Shown here one piece after another: positions 50,278-60,961 of a stretch of DNA of 64,000 nucleotides. The DNA is from Gemmatimonadota bacterium. Lineage in GTDB: Bacteria > Gemmatimonadota > Gemmatimonadetes > Gemmatimonadales > GWC2-71-9. The stretch covers positions 992,001 to 1,056,000 of the forward strand of contig JADKJZ010000014.1 in assembly GCA_016720805.1 (NCBI GenBank), given 5' to 3'. Position numbers and translations under genes: made by a program. The notes under the pieces are model-generated. The model ran no database searches and was not told the origin of the DNA. It was given only the letters and a program-made list of their open reading frames with translations. Position 1 is the first letter of the stretch. Each line of letters opens with the position of its first letter.

Positions 50278-52634
50278 TCGCCCTCGTGGTGTCCGCTGCG
50301 CCGCTCTCGGCCCAGCAGTTCCAGCTCGACATCCCGTCGATCATGCGCGGGCCCGAGACGGTGGGGCGTGAGCCTGCCGGCATCCAGTGGACGCCGGATT
50401 CGCGATGGATCCACTTCTCCTGGTTGCCGCCCGGGAGCGACTGGCGGGCCACGAACGACAGCTACCGTATCCGCGCCGAAGCGGGGGCCATCCCCGAAAA
50501 GCTCACGCGGGCGCAGGTGGATTCATTCGCGCCGTTGTTCGCGACGGGTCCGCTCTCGCGTGACGGGAAGCGCCGCCTCCTCGCCATCCGCGGCGACCTC
50601 TGGATCGCGACGCTTGCCACCGGCGCGCGCCGTCAGCTGACCAGTACGACGCAGGCGGAGCAGGCCCTCGGTTGGTCCACCGATGATGCGCGGATCTTCT
50701 ACCGCGTGGGCGACAACGCCTATGCGTTCCGACTCGCCGACGGCTACATCGAACAACTCACCGACATCCGCCTTGCCCCCGCGCCTACGTCCGGGGACAG
50801 CGCCGGGCGGCCGGCACCGCCCTCGGCGCAGCGCACGCAGCTCGAGCGCGATCAGCGCGACCTCTTTCAAGTCATCCGCGACCGCACCTTCGGCGACTCG
50901 ACCAGTGGCCGTGGCGGCGCAGGGCGCGGTGGGGCGGGACGCGGCGGCGCAGGGCAAGCCGGGGCGACCGGCCTCCGACCCATCACCTTGGCGCGTGGTG
51001 AATCGTTGCGCGGCCTGTGGCTCTCGCCGCGGGGCAGCCACGCCCTGATCACCGTCGGGACCAGCGCCACGACTCAGGCGACAACGATGCCGGTGTGGAT
51101 CACGCCGTCGGGCTATGTCGAGCAGCGCCCGGGCCGCAGCAAGGTCGGCGATGCCATCGGTCGGTCGCGGATGGCGATGCTCGACCTGGCGACGGGGCGT
51201 GCCACCTGGCTCCGGCCGATCGCCAGCGACAGCAGCGGGATGTACTCCACCCTGACGTCGTGGGGCTGGAACGACGCCGGCACATCGGCGCTGATCGTGG
51301 CCGGCACCGCCGACTACAACACGCGCATCATCTCACGGGTCGACGCCGATTCCGCGCGACTGACTCCGATCGAGACGCTGCGCGATTCCGCGTGGGTCGG
51401 TGGACCGTGCAGCGGCTGCGGCGGGTGGCTTCCCGGCACACTCGGCTTCTGGTGGGTCAGTGAGGCCGATGGCTGGGCGCACGTCTACACCCAGAAGGCC
51501 GACGGCACCGGCCGCACGCAGCTGACGCAGGGGCAGTGGGAAGTCTTCGACGTGGCCATCTCGCCCGACCGGTCGCGCTTCCAGATGCACACCTCCGAAG
51601 GCTCGCGCTATGAGCGGCACTTCTGGACCATGGCGCTGGACGGCTCGGCGCGGACGCGCTACACGGCTGCGAAGGGCGGGCATCAGGTGGTGGTCTCGCC
51701 GGACGGGAAGTGGTTGGCCGATGTCGCCTCGAGCAGTAACACGCCCCCCGAGCTCTTCCTGCAGCCCGCCAAGCCGATGGCGAATGCCGCGCGGCTGACC
51801 ACGTCGCCGACGGCGGCGTGGCGCGCGGCGAAGTGGATCGCGCCGGAGATCATCGAGATCCCGGCGAGCGACGGCGCCAAGGTGCCGGCCCGCATCTACC
51901 GCCCGGAGCAGATGGGGGCAACGTCGAATGGCGCGGCGGTGATCTTCGTCCACGGCGCCGGCTATCTGCAGAATGTGCACGAGTACTGGTCCACGTATTC
52001 GCGCGAATACCAGTTCCACCACCTGCTCGCGTCGAAGGGGTACATCGTCCTCGACCTCGACTATCGCGGATCGGCGGGACAGGGTCGGGACTGGCGCACG
52101 GCGATCTACCGGCACATGGGCGGCCGCGATCTCGAGGATCAGGTCGACGCCTCGCGCTGGTTGCAGACGCAGGGGATCGAACCGGAGCGCGTTGGTCTCT
52201 ACGGCGGCTCCTACGGCGGCTTCATCACGTTGATGGCGCTCTTCACGCGGGCCGACCACTTCGGCGCCGGTGCGGCGCTGCGGTCGGTCACCGATTGGGC
52301 GCACTACAACCACGGCTATACCGCGCAGATCCTCAACGAGCCGCAGGACGACACCACGGCCTATCGGCGTTCATCGCCGATCTACTTCGCCGATGGCCTC
52401 AAGGACCCGCTCCTGATGGCGCACGGCATGGTCGACGCCAACGTGCAGTTCCAGGACATCGTCCGCCTCTCGCAGCGGCTCATCGAACTCGGCAAGACGC
52501 GCTGGGAGCTGGCGGTCTATCCGGTGGAGGATCACGGCTTCGTGCGCCCCGATTCCTGGACCGACGAATATCGGCGCATTCTCGACCTCTTCGATCGCTG
52601 GCTGCCGAAGGGCAGCGCAGGCCAGCGTGACTGA
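50250..52634 (+). CDS. Secreted S9-family prolyl oligopeptidase / dipeptidyl peptidase
   Basis: 794 residues. Signal peptide (FALIALVVSAAPLSAQ), a beta-propeller (about 30-520) that includes a Gly/Arg/Ala-rich insert near 215-230, and a C-terminal alpha/beta-hydrolase domain. Catalytic triad: S654 in YGGSYGGF, D729 in GMVDANVQ, H762 in VEDHGFV. DPP-IV-like proteins of this type release dipeptides from peptides outside the cytoplasm. The ATG at 50250 lies inside pdxH but gives a clean signal peptide. It overlaps the CDF gene by eight bases. Confidence 0.9.
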   Translation: MAARPSFALIALVVSAAPLSAQQFQLDIPSIMRGPETVGREPAGIQWTPDSRWIHFSWLPPGSDWRATNDSYRIRAEAGAIPEKLTRAQVDSFAPLFATGPLSRDGKRRLLAIRGDLWIATLATGARRQLTSTTQAEQALGWSTDDARIFYRVGDNAYAFRLADGYIEQLTDIRLAPAPTSGDSAGRPAPPSAQRTQLERDQRDLFQVIRDRTFGDSTSGRGGAGRGGAGRGGAGQAGATGLRPITLARGESLRGLWLSPRGSHALITVGTSATTQATTMPVWITPSGYVEQRPGRSKVGDAIGRSRMAMLDLATGRATWLRPIASDSSGMYSTLTSWGWNDAGTSALIVAGTADYNTRIISRVDADSARLTPIETLRDSAWVGGPCSGCGGWLPGTLGFWWVSEADGWAHVYTQKADGTGRTQLTQGQWEVFDVAISPDRSRFQMHTSEGSRYERHFWTMALDGSARTRYTAAKGGHQVVVSPDGKWLADVASSSNTPPELFLQPAKPMANAARLTTSPTAAWRAAKWIAPEIIEIPASDGAKVPARIYRPEQMGATSNGAAVIFVHGAGYLQNVHEYWSTYSREYQFHHLLASKGYIVLDLDYRGSAGQGRDWRTAIYRHMGGRDLEDQVDASRWLQTQGIEPERVGLYGGSYGGFITLMALFTRADHFGAGAALRSVTDWAHYNHGYTAQILNEPQDDTTAYRRSSPIYFADGLKDPLLMAHGMVDANVQFQDIVRLSQRLIELGKTRWELAVYPVEDHGFVRPDSWTDEYRRILDLFDRWLPKGSAGQRD

Positions 52635-53514
52635 CGCCCGTCCGCCGCAGCGCGAGGGGATCGGGACCGCGCGGCTCGGCGTGCTCGTCAACCTGATGCT
52701 GGCGATCTTCAAGGGACTCGCCGGCATCCTCGGCAACTCCTACGCGCTCATCGCGGATGCGGTGGAGTCGGTGGCCGATATTGCCGGCGGCCTGGTGGTG
52801 TGGGGGAGTCTCTCGGTCGCGGCGCGCGACGCCGACCACGACCATCCCTATGGACATGGCAAGGCCGAACCGCTCGCCACCGCCGTCGTCGGCCTCATGC
52901 TCCTCGGCGCAGCACTCGGCATCATGCTCGAAGCAGTCCGCGAGATGATGGTACCGCATCAGCCGCCCGCACCGTTCACGCTCGCGGTGCTGGTCGGGGT
53001 CGTCCTGGTCAAGGAAACCCTCTTCCGCCGTGTGCTGCGCGCGGCGGCGGTCGACAACAGCGGCACGGTGCACGCCGATGCCTGGCATCACCGGAGCGAC
53101 GCGATCACCTCGGGGGCGGCGTTCGTTGGCATCTCCGCCGCCCTGCTCGGCGGCTCGGGGTGGGAGTGGTGCGACGAGGCGGCCGCGATCGTCGCGGCCT
53201 TCGTGATTCTCGCGAATGGCATCCGGATCATTCGCCCCGCCATTCACGAGTTGATGGATGGCGCCCCGGAGGAGGAATTCCTCGACTCGGTGTCGAAGGC
53301 GGCGATGAGTACGCCCGGGGTGCGGCACATCGAAAAGTTGCGGGCGCGCCGGGTCGGGACGCAGTTCGATGTCGATCTCCACGTGCAGGGCGATCCCGCA
53401 CTCACGCTGCACGAGGCCCACATCCTCAGCGGGATCGTGAAGGGCCGCATCCGGAGTTCGGTGCCGGCGGTGTGTCATGTGCTGGTTCACATGGAGCCCT
53501 ACGAACCGCAATGA
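52627..53514 (+). CDS. Cation diffusion facilitator (CDF) metal transporter
   Basis: 295 residues, six predicted transmembrane helices and a C-terminal cytoplasmic ferredoxin-like domain. Metal-site motifs: DAVESVADI in helix 2 and DAWHHRSDAITS in helix 5 (HxxxD). The loop HDHPYGHGKAEPL follows helix 3, and the soluble domain contains FDVDLHVQGDPALTLHEAH. It exports Zn2+, Fe2+ or Mn2+ by proton antiport; the metal cannot be assigned, though the HxxxD site fits zinc or iron. GTG start, 8-base overlap with the peptidase gene, 4-base overlap with tilS. Confidence 0.92.
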   Translation: MTDARPPQREGIGTARLGVLVNLMLAIFKGLAGILGNSYALIADAVESVADIAGGLVVWGSLSVAARDADHDHPYGHGKAEPLATAVVGLMLLGAALGIMLEAVREMMVPHQPPAPFTLAVLVGVVLVKETLFRRVLRAAAVDNSGTVHADAWHHRSDAITSGAAFVGISAALLGGSGWEWCDEAAAIVAAFVILANGIRIIRPAIHELMDGAPEEEFLDSVSKAAMSTPGVRHIEKLRARRVGTQFDVDLHVQGDPALTLHEAHILSGIVKGRIRSSVPAVCHVLVHMEPYEPQ

Positions 53515-54821
53515 ACCTCGTGGCGGAGGTCGCCGACCGCCTCATGGCGTTGACTGAGGATGGCGACCGCTGCCTCGTCGCTGTCTCCGGCGGTCCCGAT
53601 TCGATGGCGCTGCTGGACCTGCTGCATCGCGGCACGGCACTCCATCGGCGCATCCTGCTGGTGGGCCACGTCGACCATGGCATCGCCGACGAGAGCACCG
53701 CGGTCGCCCAGATGGTGGCACGCGCGGCCAACGCGCTTGGGCTCCCCTGCCTCACGACGACGCTCCATCTCGGTGCCGGAACAACCGAGACGAAGGCGCG
53801 GCTGGCTCGACGGACGGCGCTTCGCGCGCTGGCAACCGACGCCGGCGCCACCGTGATCGTGTTGGCGCACCATGCCGACGACCAGGCGGAGACCGTCCTC
53901 CTCCGGCTCCTCCGCGGGAGTGGCCCCGCCGGGCTGGCAGGGATGGCGCCCCGGAATGGTCCATGGGTCAGGCCGCTGCTGGATCTTCCCCGGGAGCGGC
54001 TGGCCGCGCACGTGGTGGCGGAAGGGATCGTGGCGTGGCAGGACCCTGCCAATCGCGACATCCGCCATCTCCGCTCCTGGCTCCGGCAGGCGGTCATGCC
54101 GGGCGTGGCCGCGCGGCTCCCGGACCTGCGTGAGCGACTGCTCACGGCGGCAGGGCAGGCACGAGAGGCCCGGACGGGGTGGGACCAGCTGCTGGACCAG
54201 CTGCCGGAGTTGGCGTTGACCGCCGAGCCGGCGGGCTTTTCCGTTGCCGCCCCCCTCCTCCGGGGGTATCGTTCGGCGTTGCGACATGCGGTGGTGGCAG
54301 CCCTCGGCCGACGGTGCGGGGTGCCCCTCGGGGCCCGGCGCTTGGCGGCCGTGGATCGGCTGTTGGCGGGCCGTGACGCTCGGATTCAACTGGCGGCTGG
54401 CCTCGAGGCGGAACTCGCCTTTGGTCGGCTGGCGTTTCGTCACCCGGCGGGCCCTGCACCTGAGCCCGTAACACTGGGAGGCGGGGCGGGTATCACCTTC
54501 GGACCGCTCACCCTGCGGGCCGTGCTGGCACCGGCACCGGCGCTGGATCGGGAGGGGTGGTCGACCGCGATGGTCCCCGGCCAGTACCAGGTCCGGGCGT
54601 GGCAATCGGGGGACCGGATTCGTCCCCTCGGGGGACGGGGTCATCGACAGGTGTCGGTGCTGCTCCGAGAGGCACGGATCGCCCCCGGTCGCCGCAGTCA
54701 TTGGCCGGTCGTCGTCGATGCGGACGCGACCATTGTCTGGGTGCCGGGCATCTGCCGATCGGATGCCCGCATCCCCACGGAAGGAACCGAGGCGCTCTGT
54801 GCCCACGCAGCTTTCGCCTGA
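53511..54821 (+). CDS. tilS: tRNA(Ile)-lysidine synthetase
   Basis: 436 residues. It converts C34 of the CAT-anticodon tRNA-Ile to lysidine with ATP and lysine. The PP-loop motif SGGPDS is at 26-31, followed by VDHGIADES, LAHHADDQAETVLLRLLRG, and the C-terminal TilS domains with RAWQSGDRIRPLGGRGHRQVS. Next genes are hpt and ftsH, the conserved bacterial tilS-hpt-ftsH order. Starts at an ATG overlapping the CDF stop. Confidence 0.93.
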   Translation: MNLVAEVADRLMALTEDGDRCLVAVSGGPDSMALLDLLHRGTALHRRILLVGHVDHGIADESTAVAQMVARAANALGLPCLTTTLHLGAGTTETKARLARRTALRALATDAGATVIVLAHHADDQAETVLLRLLRGSGPAGLAGMAPRNGPWVRPLLDLPRERLAAHVVAEGIVAWQDPANRDIRHLRSWLRQAVMPGVAARLPDLRERLLTAAGQAREARTGWDQLLDQLPELALTAEPAGFSVAAPLLRGYRSALRHAVVAALGRRCGVPLGARRLAAVDRLLAGRDARIQLAAGLEAELAFGRLAFRHPAGPAPEPVTLGGGAGITFGPLTLRAVLAPAPALDREGWSTAMVPGQYQVRAWQSGDRIRPLGGRGHRQVSVLLREARIAPGRRSHWPVVVDADATIVWVPGICRSDARIPTEGTEALCAHAAFA

Positions 54822-55354
54822 GATGCAGCGCCGCGCTGGCGGTCACGCTCTCCGCGTCGTCTTCGACGAGGCGACGATCGCCGACCGGGTGCGCGAGCTC
54901 GGGCACGAGATCACGGCCGCCTATCCCGATGGCGAGCTGCTGGTGCTGGGCCTGCTCAAGGGAAGCTTCATCTTCCTGAGCGACCTCGTCCGGCAGATCG
55001 ATCGGCCGCTGCATCTCGATTTCCTGGTGGCCTCGTCCTATGGCACGGGGACGGTCTCGAGCGGCAATGTCCGCCTGCTCTACGATCCGGAGACGCCGCT
55101 CGAAGGGAAGCACATCGTCATTGTCGAGGACATCATCGACAGCGGTCGCACGATGCTGAAGCTGCTCGGCCTGTTGCAGGCACGGAATCCGGCCTCCGTC
55201 GCGGTCTGTTCGTTGCTGGACAAGAAGCTGCTCCCGACCCCGATCCCCGAATTGCGGTGGGTCGGATTCACGGCACCCCCGGCGTTCCTCGTGGGCTACG
55301 GCCTCGACCACGCCGAAGATTTTCGCCACCTCCCGTTCATCGGTGACCTGACTG

Positions 55355-55362
<8 letters not shown>
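54799..55362 (+). CDS. hpt: Hypoxanthine phosphoribosyltransferase
   Basis: 187 residues. It salvages hypoxanthine and guanine to IMP and GMP with PRPP. PRPP-binding loop VIVEDIIDSGRTM, LKGSFIFLSDLVRQI, substrate segment FLVASSYGTGT. I chose the GTG at 54799 (GAGG upstream); ATG at 54823 is a shorter option, and 54718 would add 27 residues translated from tilS. It overlaps tilS by 23 bases and ftsH by eight. Confidence 0.93.
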
Positions 55363-57337
<1,975 letters not shown>

Positions 57338-57341
<4 letters not shown>

Positions 57342-58513
57342 TCGTCACCCCGCTCTCGGATCGCGCTCCCGCCGCGATCCGTGACGCCCTCCTGTCCCAC
57401 GGATGGGAGGGCGAGGTCTGTCGGCTCACCGCCTCCGGCCTCGAAAGCTCCGCCTTCCATGTCACCGGCATTGCCTCGACGATGATCGAGGCGATGCTCC
57501 CCGTCGCCAACAAGCTCGGCCTCGAGATGGTCACCGGTGAGGATTGGATCATCCTCACCGGCGCCCGGTCGCGACTCGGCGCCTTTGCGCGGCCGTGGGT
57601 GCAACCCGAGGCGGTGCGCGATCTGGCCCACGCCATCGGGATGGCGATGCCGGCGGACCGTCCCGTCGAATGGCGGCACGCCCGCGGCGCGCTCTCGCTG
57701 GAGTCCCCGGTCTTGATGGGGATCCTCAACGTCACCCCCGATTCGTTCAGCGATGGCGGGACGGCGACCGACGAGGCCGCGGTCCTGCGCCGTGTCGACG
57801 CATTGCTGGCCGGTGGGGCGGGGGTCATCGACCTGGGTGGCGAATCGACGGCGCCCTTCGCGCCACCGGTGCCGCTCGACGTGGAGATGGCCAGGGTCCT
57901 TCCGGCGGTCATGGCGATCGTCCGGGAGCACCCCGACGTGCTCATTTCGGTGGACACCGTCAAGCACGAGGTGGCCCAGGCGGCACTCGACGCCGGGGCG
58001 GCGATCGTCAACGACGTCACCGCCGGGCGGCACGACGTGCAACTCTTGGAGGTCGCGGCGCGTCACAAGGCGGGTGTCGTCCTGTCGCATTCGCGTGGGG
58101 AGGTTGGGCGCCTCGCGAGTTACGACGCCGCGGAGTACGACGGTGACGTGGCCGGCGGCGTCACGCGGGAACTCGACGTGTCACGCGCCACCGCGCTTGC
58201 GGCCGGCATTGCCATGGAGGCCATCGTGCTCGACCCCGGATTCGGCTTTGCGAAGCATCCCGAGCAGAACATCGCCCTCCTCGATCAGGTGGCCGCCGTG
58301 GTCGCGCTCGGGTCGCCGGTGCTGATCGGCGCCTCGCGGAAGCGCTTCCTCGGCGAAGTGACCGGCCGTCCGCTCGACGATCGTGACCGTGCGACCGCCG
58401 CCGCCTGTGCCCTCTCGCTCGACCGTGGTGCCCGACTCTTCCGCGTGCACGACCCCGAGGCGACGCGTGATGCCCTGGCGGTTGCGGAGGCGCTATGGCG
58501 GAGCCGGCAGTGA
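57338..58513 (+). CDS. folP: Dihydropteroate synthase
   Basis: 391 residues, longer than the usual 270-280. The first 115 residues form an extra N-terminal domain, and the TIM-barrel synthase starts at VLMGILNVTPDSFSDGG. Pterin and PABA site motifs follow: DLGGEST, VDTVKHEVAQAALDAGA, DPGFGFAKHPEQN, GASRKRFLGEVTGR. It joins dihydropterin diphosphate with p-aminobenzoate in folate synthesis and is the classic sulfonamide target. GTG start overlaps ftsH by four bases; ftsH-folP order is common. Confidence 0.94.
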
Positions 58514-60876
58514 ATCGCCCACCGTATCGCTGGGCCGCGGCCGCATCGCTGGTCGTGCTGCTCGGCTACCTGGTTACGCTGGCGCCGTCGGTCACCTTCT
58601 GGGATGCCGGCGAATTCATTGCCGCCGCGAAGACCTTGGGTGTTCCGCATCCGCCTGGCACCCCGCTCTTCGTGATGGTGGCCCACGTCTGGGCGATGCT
58701 CTTGCCGGTTGGCGAGTACGCCTGGCGCCTCAACCTCCTCTCCGCCATCTGCAGTGCGATCGCCGCCGGCTGCTGGTTCCTCGTGGCGTACACGTCGGTC
58801 GCACGCGGAGAGGCGACGGATGCGAGCGGTTCGCCGATCGCCGCTCGCCGTTCGCCGCTGGCCCTCGGTGCCGGCTGGTCCGCGGCCCTCGTCACCGCCT
58901 TCTCCTTCACGATGTGGCAGAACTCCATCGAGACCGAGGTCTATGCCGTCGCGATGATGATCATCGCGCTCGCGGCGTGGACGGTGACGCGGTGGCGCGA
59001 GGCGCGCAGCAGTGGCCACGGTGCGCGGCTGTTGCTGGTGATCCTCTACCTCGGCGGCATCTCCATCGGCAACCACCTGCTCGGCCTGCTGGTCGGGCCG
59101 GCGTTGGTGGCGGCGTTGATGAGTGCGTCGTGGCTGGGGCCGCTGGCCGACCCGACCGCGCGCCGAGCGGAGCAGGCTCGCATCGCGGTGGTTGGCACGG
59201 TCTGGCTGCTCTTGATTGCGCTCGGCCTCGGCAGCACCACGCTCACGCTCGGCACCGCGGCACTGGTGGCGGTGGCCGGCGTCTGGGCCATCGGCCGAAA
59301 GCAGCTCGGCTTCGTGGCCATGGCGCTGCTGATCGTGGCGATCGGCGTGACGCCCTATCTCTTCATCTACTTCCGCGCCAAGCAGGGTCCGTGGATCAAC
59401 GAGGCCGATGCCTCGACCTGGGACGCGCTTCTCGCCGTGATCCGGCGGGCGCAGTACCCCGTGCGGACTCCGCTCGACGATCCGACTGCCTATCATGGCC
59501 CCGAAAACACCGGACGCACGTTGACGATGCTGGGGTACCAGCTCGCCAACTACGCCCAGTACTTCGACTGGCAGTGGGCCCGGTCCCTCGGGGACATCGC
59601 CTTCGCGCCGTTCCGCCTGCTGATGACGCTCGTCTTTGCGTCGCTTGGAATGCGCGGTGCCGTGGCGCAGCGTCGGGACGATCGGACCGGTTTCCACATG
59701 ATGCTGATCCTCTTCCTGGTGACGGGATTGGGACTGCTGCTGTACATGAACTTCAAGCCGGGGCCGAGCATCGGGTGGGAGCAGTGGCCCGGGCTGGACG
59801 ATCATGAGGTCCGTGACCGCGACTATTTCTTCGTGGCGAGCTTCGTGGCGTGGGCCTTCTGGGCGGCGCTCGGCATTGCCGACCTGGTGCGGGCCACGGC
59901 GGTGCGGTTGCCGCTGGCGCGCCGATCGATGGCCGTGGCGGTCTTCGGCCTCGCACTGCTGCCGGCGGTGCTCAACGCGCGGATGGCGACTCGGAAGCAG
60001 ACGCCCGAGGCGACGCTGGCGCGCGACTTCTCCCATGCGTTGTTGCAGTCCGTGCCACCGGGAGGGATCCTCTTCACCTGGGGCGACAACGACACCTTCC
60101 CGCTCTGGTATGCGCAGGCGGTGGAGGGGGTGCGGCGTGATGTCACGATCGTCTGTCTCGCGCTGGCGGAGACGGAGTGGTACCAGCGGCAGTTGCGGAA
60201 CTGGAAGGCAGGTCCACTCGACCGGGCCAACCTCGCCGCGGTGTGGCAGTCCGCGCCGGTGCCGGACCTCAACGGACCGATCCACACCATCTCCGACTCG
60301 ACGATCAACGCCTTCTCGCCGTTCCTGGTGGACAAATCGCAGGCCATTCAGCTTCGCAACGGCCTGAGCATCGAACTGACCAAGGGCGATGCGGTCTATG
60401 CCAAGGACATGCTGCTGTTGCAGGTGCTGATCACCAACGCCGGGGTGCGGCCGATCGCGTGGTCGGTCACCACGGCGAACAAGCTTTACGGACTCGGGCC
60501 GCAGTTGGTGCAGCAGGGGTTGGCGATCGTGATGCCAACGGTACCGGTGACCGGCGCGGTGGGTGGCGATGCGGTCGGGCCTGGGAAGACGCCGATCGAT
60601 CTGGCGACCACGACACGGCTCATCAACGAGACGTGGAAGTACGGCAAGCTGCTCGACGGCGGCACCGATCGTCTCGACGCCAACATCCGGGCGATGTCGG
60701 GGACGTGGGCGATTCCGTTCGTGCAGGCGGCGGTCGCGTCGGTGATGGTGGGTGATACCGCCGCGGCGATTCCGTTCCTGGAGACATCGCTGAAGATGGC
60801 CGACCAGCCTGGCGTGGCCGGCTTCCTGGCGCAGCTGAAGGGGCGGGGTGGGGCAGGGGTGGTGCCGAAGAAGTAG
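58495..60876 (+). CDS. DUF2723 polytopic membrane protein (glycosyltransferase-like)
   Basis: 793 residues with about ten N-terminal transmembrane helices and a soluble C-terminal half. The DUF2723 signature lies near the start: LAPSVTFWDAGEFIAAAKTL, with the Asp-Glu pair and PHPPGTPLF typical of the GT-C-like superfamily (protein O-mannosyltransferase relatives). It probably transfers a sugar from a lipid carrier to envelope proteins. The ATG at 58495 overlaps folP by 19 bases. A heptamer repeat (58829-58863) encodes SPIAARRSPLA in a loop after helix 3. TPR-like helices close the protein. Confidence 0.85.
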   Translation: MAEPAVNRPPYRWAAAASLVVLLGYLVTLAPSVTFWDAGEFIAAAKTLGVPHPPGTPLFVMVAHVWAMLLPVGEYAWRLNLLSAICSAIAAGCWFLVAYTSVARGEATDASGSPIAARRSPLALGAGWSAALVTAFSFTMWQNSIETEVYAVAMMIIALAAWTVTRWREARSSGHGARLLLVILYLGGISIGNHLLGLLVGPALVAALMSASWLGPLADPTARRAEQARIAVVGTVWLLLIALGLGSTTLTLGTAALVAVAGVWAIGRKQLGFVAMALLIVAIGVTPYLFIYFRAKQGPWINEADASTWDALLAVIRRAQYPVRTPLDDPTAYHGPENTGRTLTMLGYQLANYAQYFDWQWARSLGDIAFAPFRLLMTLVFASLGMRGAVAQRRDDRTGFHMMLILFLVTGLGLLLYMNFKPGPSIGWEQWPGLDDHEVRDRDYFFVASFVAWAFWAALGIADLVRATAVRLPLARRSMAVAVFGLALLPAVLNARMATRKQTPEATLARDFSHALLQSVPPGGILFTWGDNDTFPLWYAQAVEGVRRDVTIVCLALAETEWYQRQLRNWKAGPLDRANLAAVWQSAPVPDLNGPIHTISDSTINAFSPFLVDKSQAIQLRNGLSIELTKGDAVYAKDMLLLQVLITNAGVRPIAWSVTTANKLYGLGPQLVQQGLAIVMPTVPVTGAVGGDAVGPGKTPIDLATTTRLINETWKYGKLLDGGTDRLDANIRAMSGTWAIPFVQAAVASVMVGDTAAAIPFLETSLKMADQPGVAGFLAQLKGRGGAGVVPKK
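58829..58863 (+). repeat. Five GTTCGCC-type heptamers inside the DUF2723 gene
   Basis: GTTCGCC, GATCGCC, GCTCGCC, GTTCGCC, GCTGGCC; the reverse-complement family of the repeat at 45177-45218 (28 of 31 bases shared). It encodes a Ser/Pro/Arg/Ala loop between membrane helices, so it is tolerated in frame. Confidence 0.75.
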
Positions 60877-60961
60877 GCCGAGCCAGGGGACTGTGCACGC
60901 CACGTTCCGCGTGTCGTCACCCCCGGCTATCCTCCAGCATCCCCCCTCCGTCGAGCCCCGC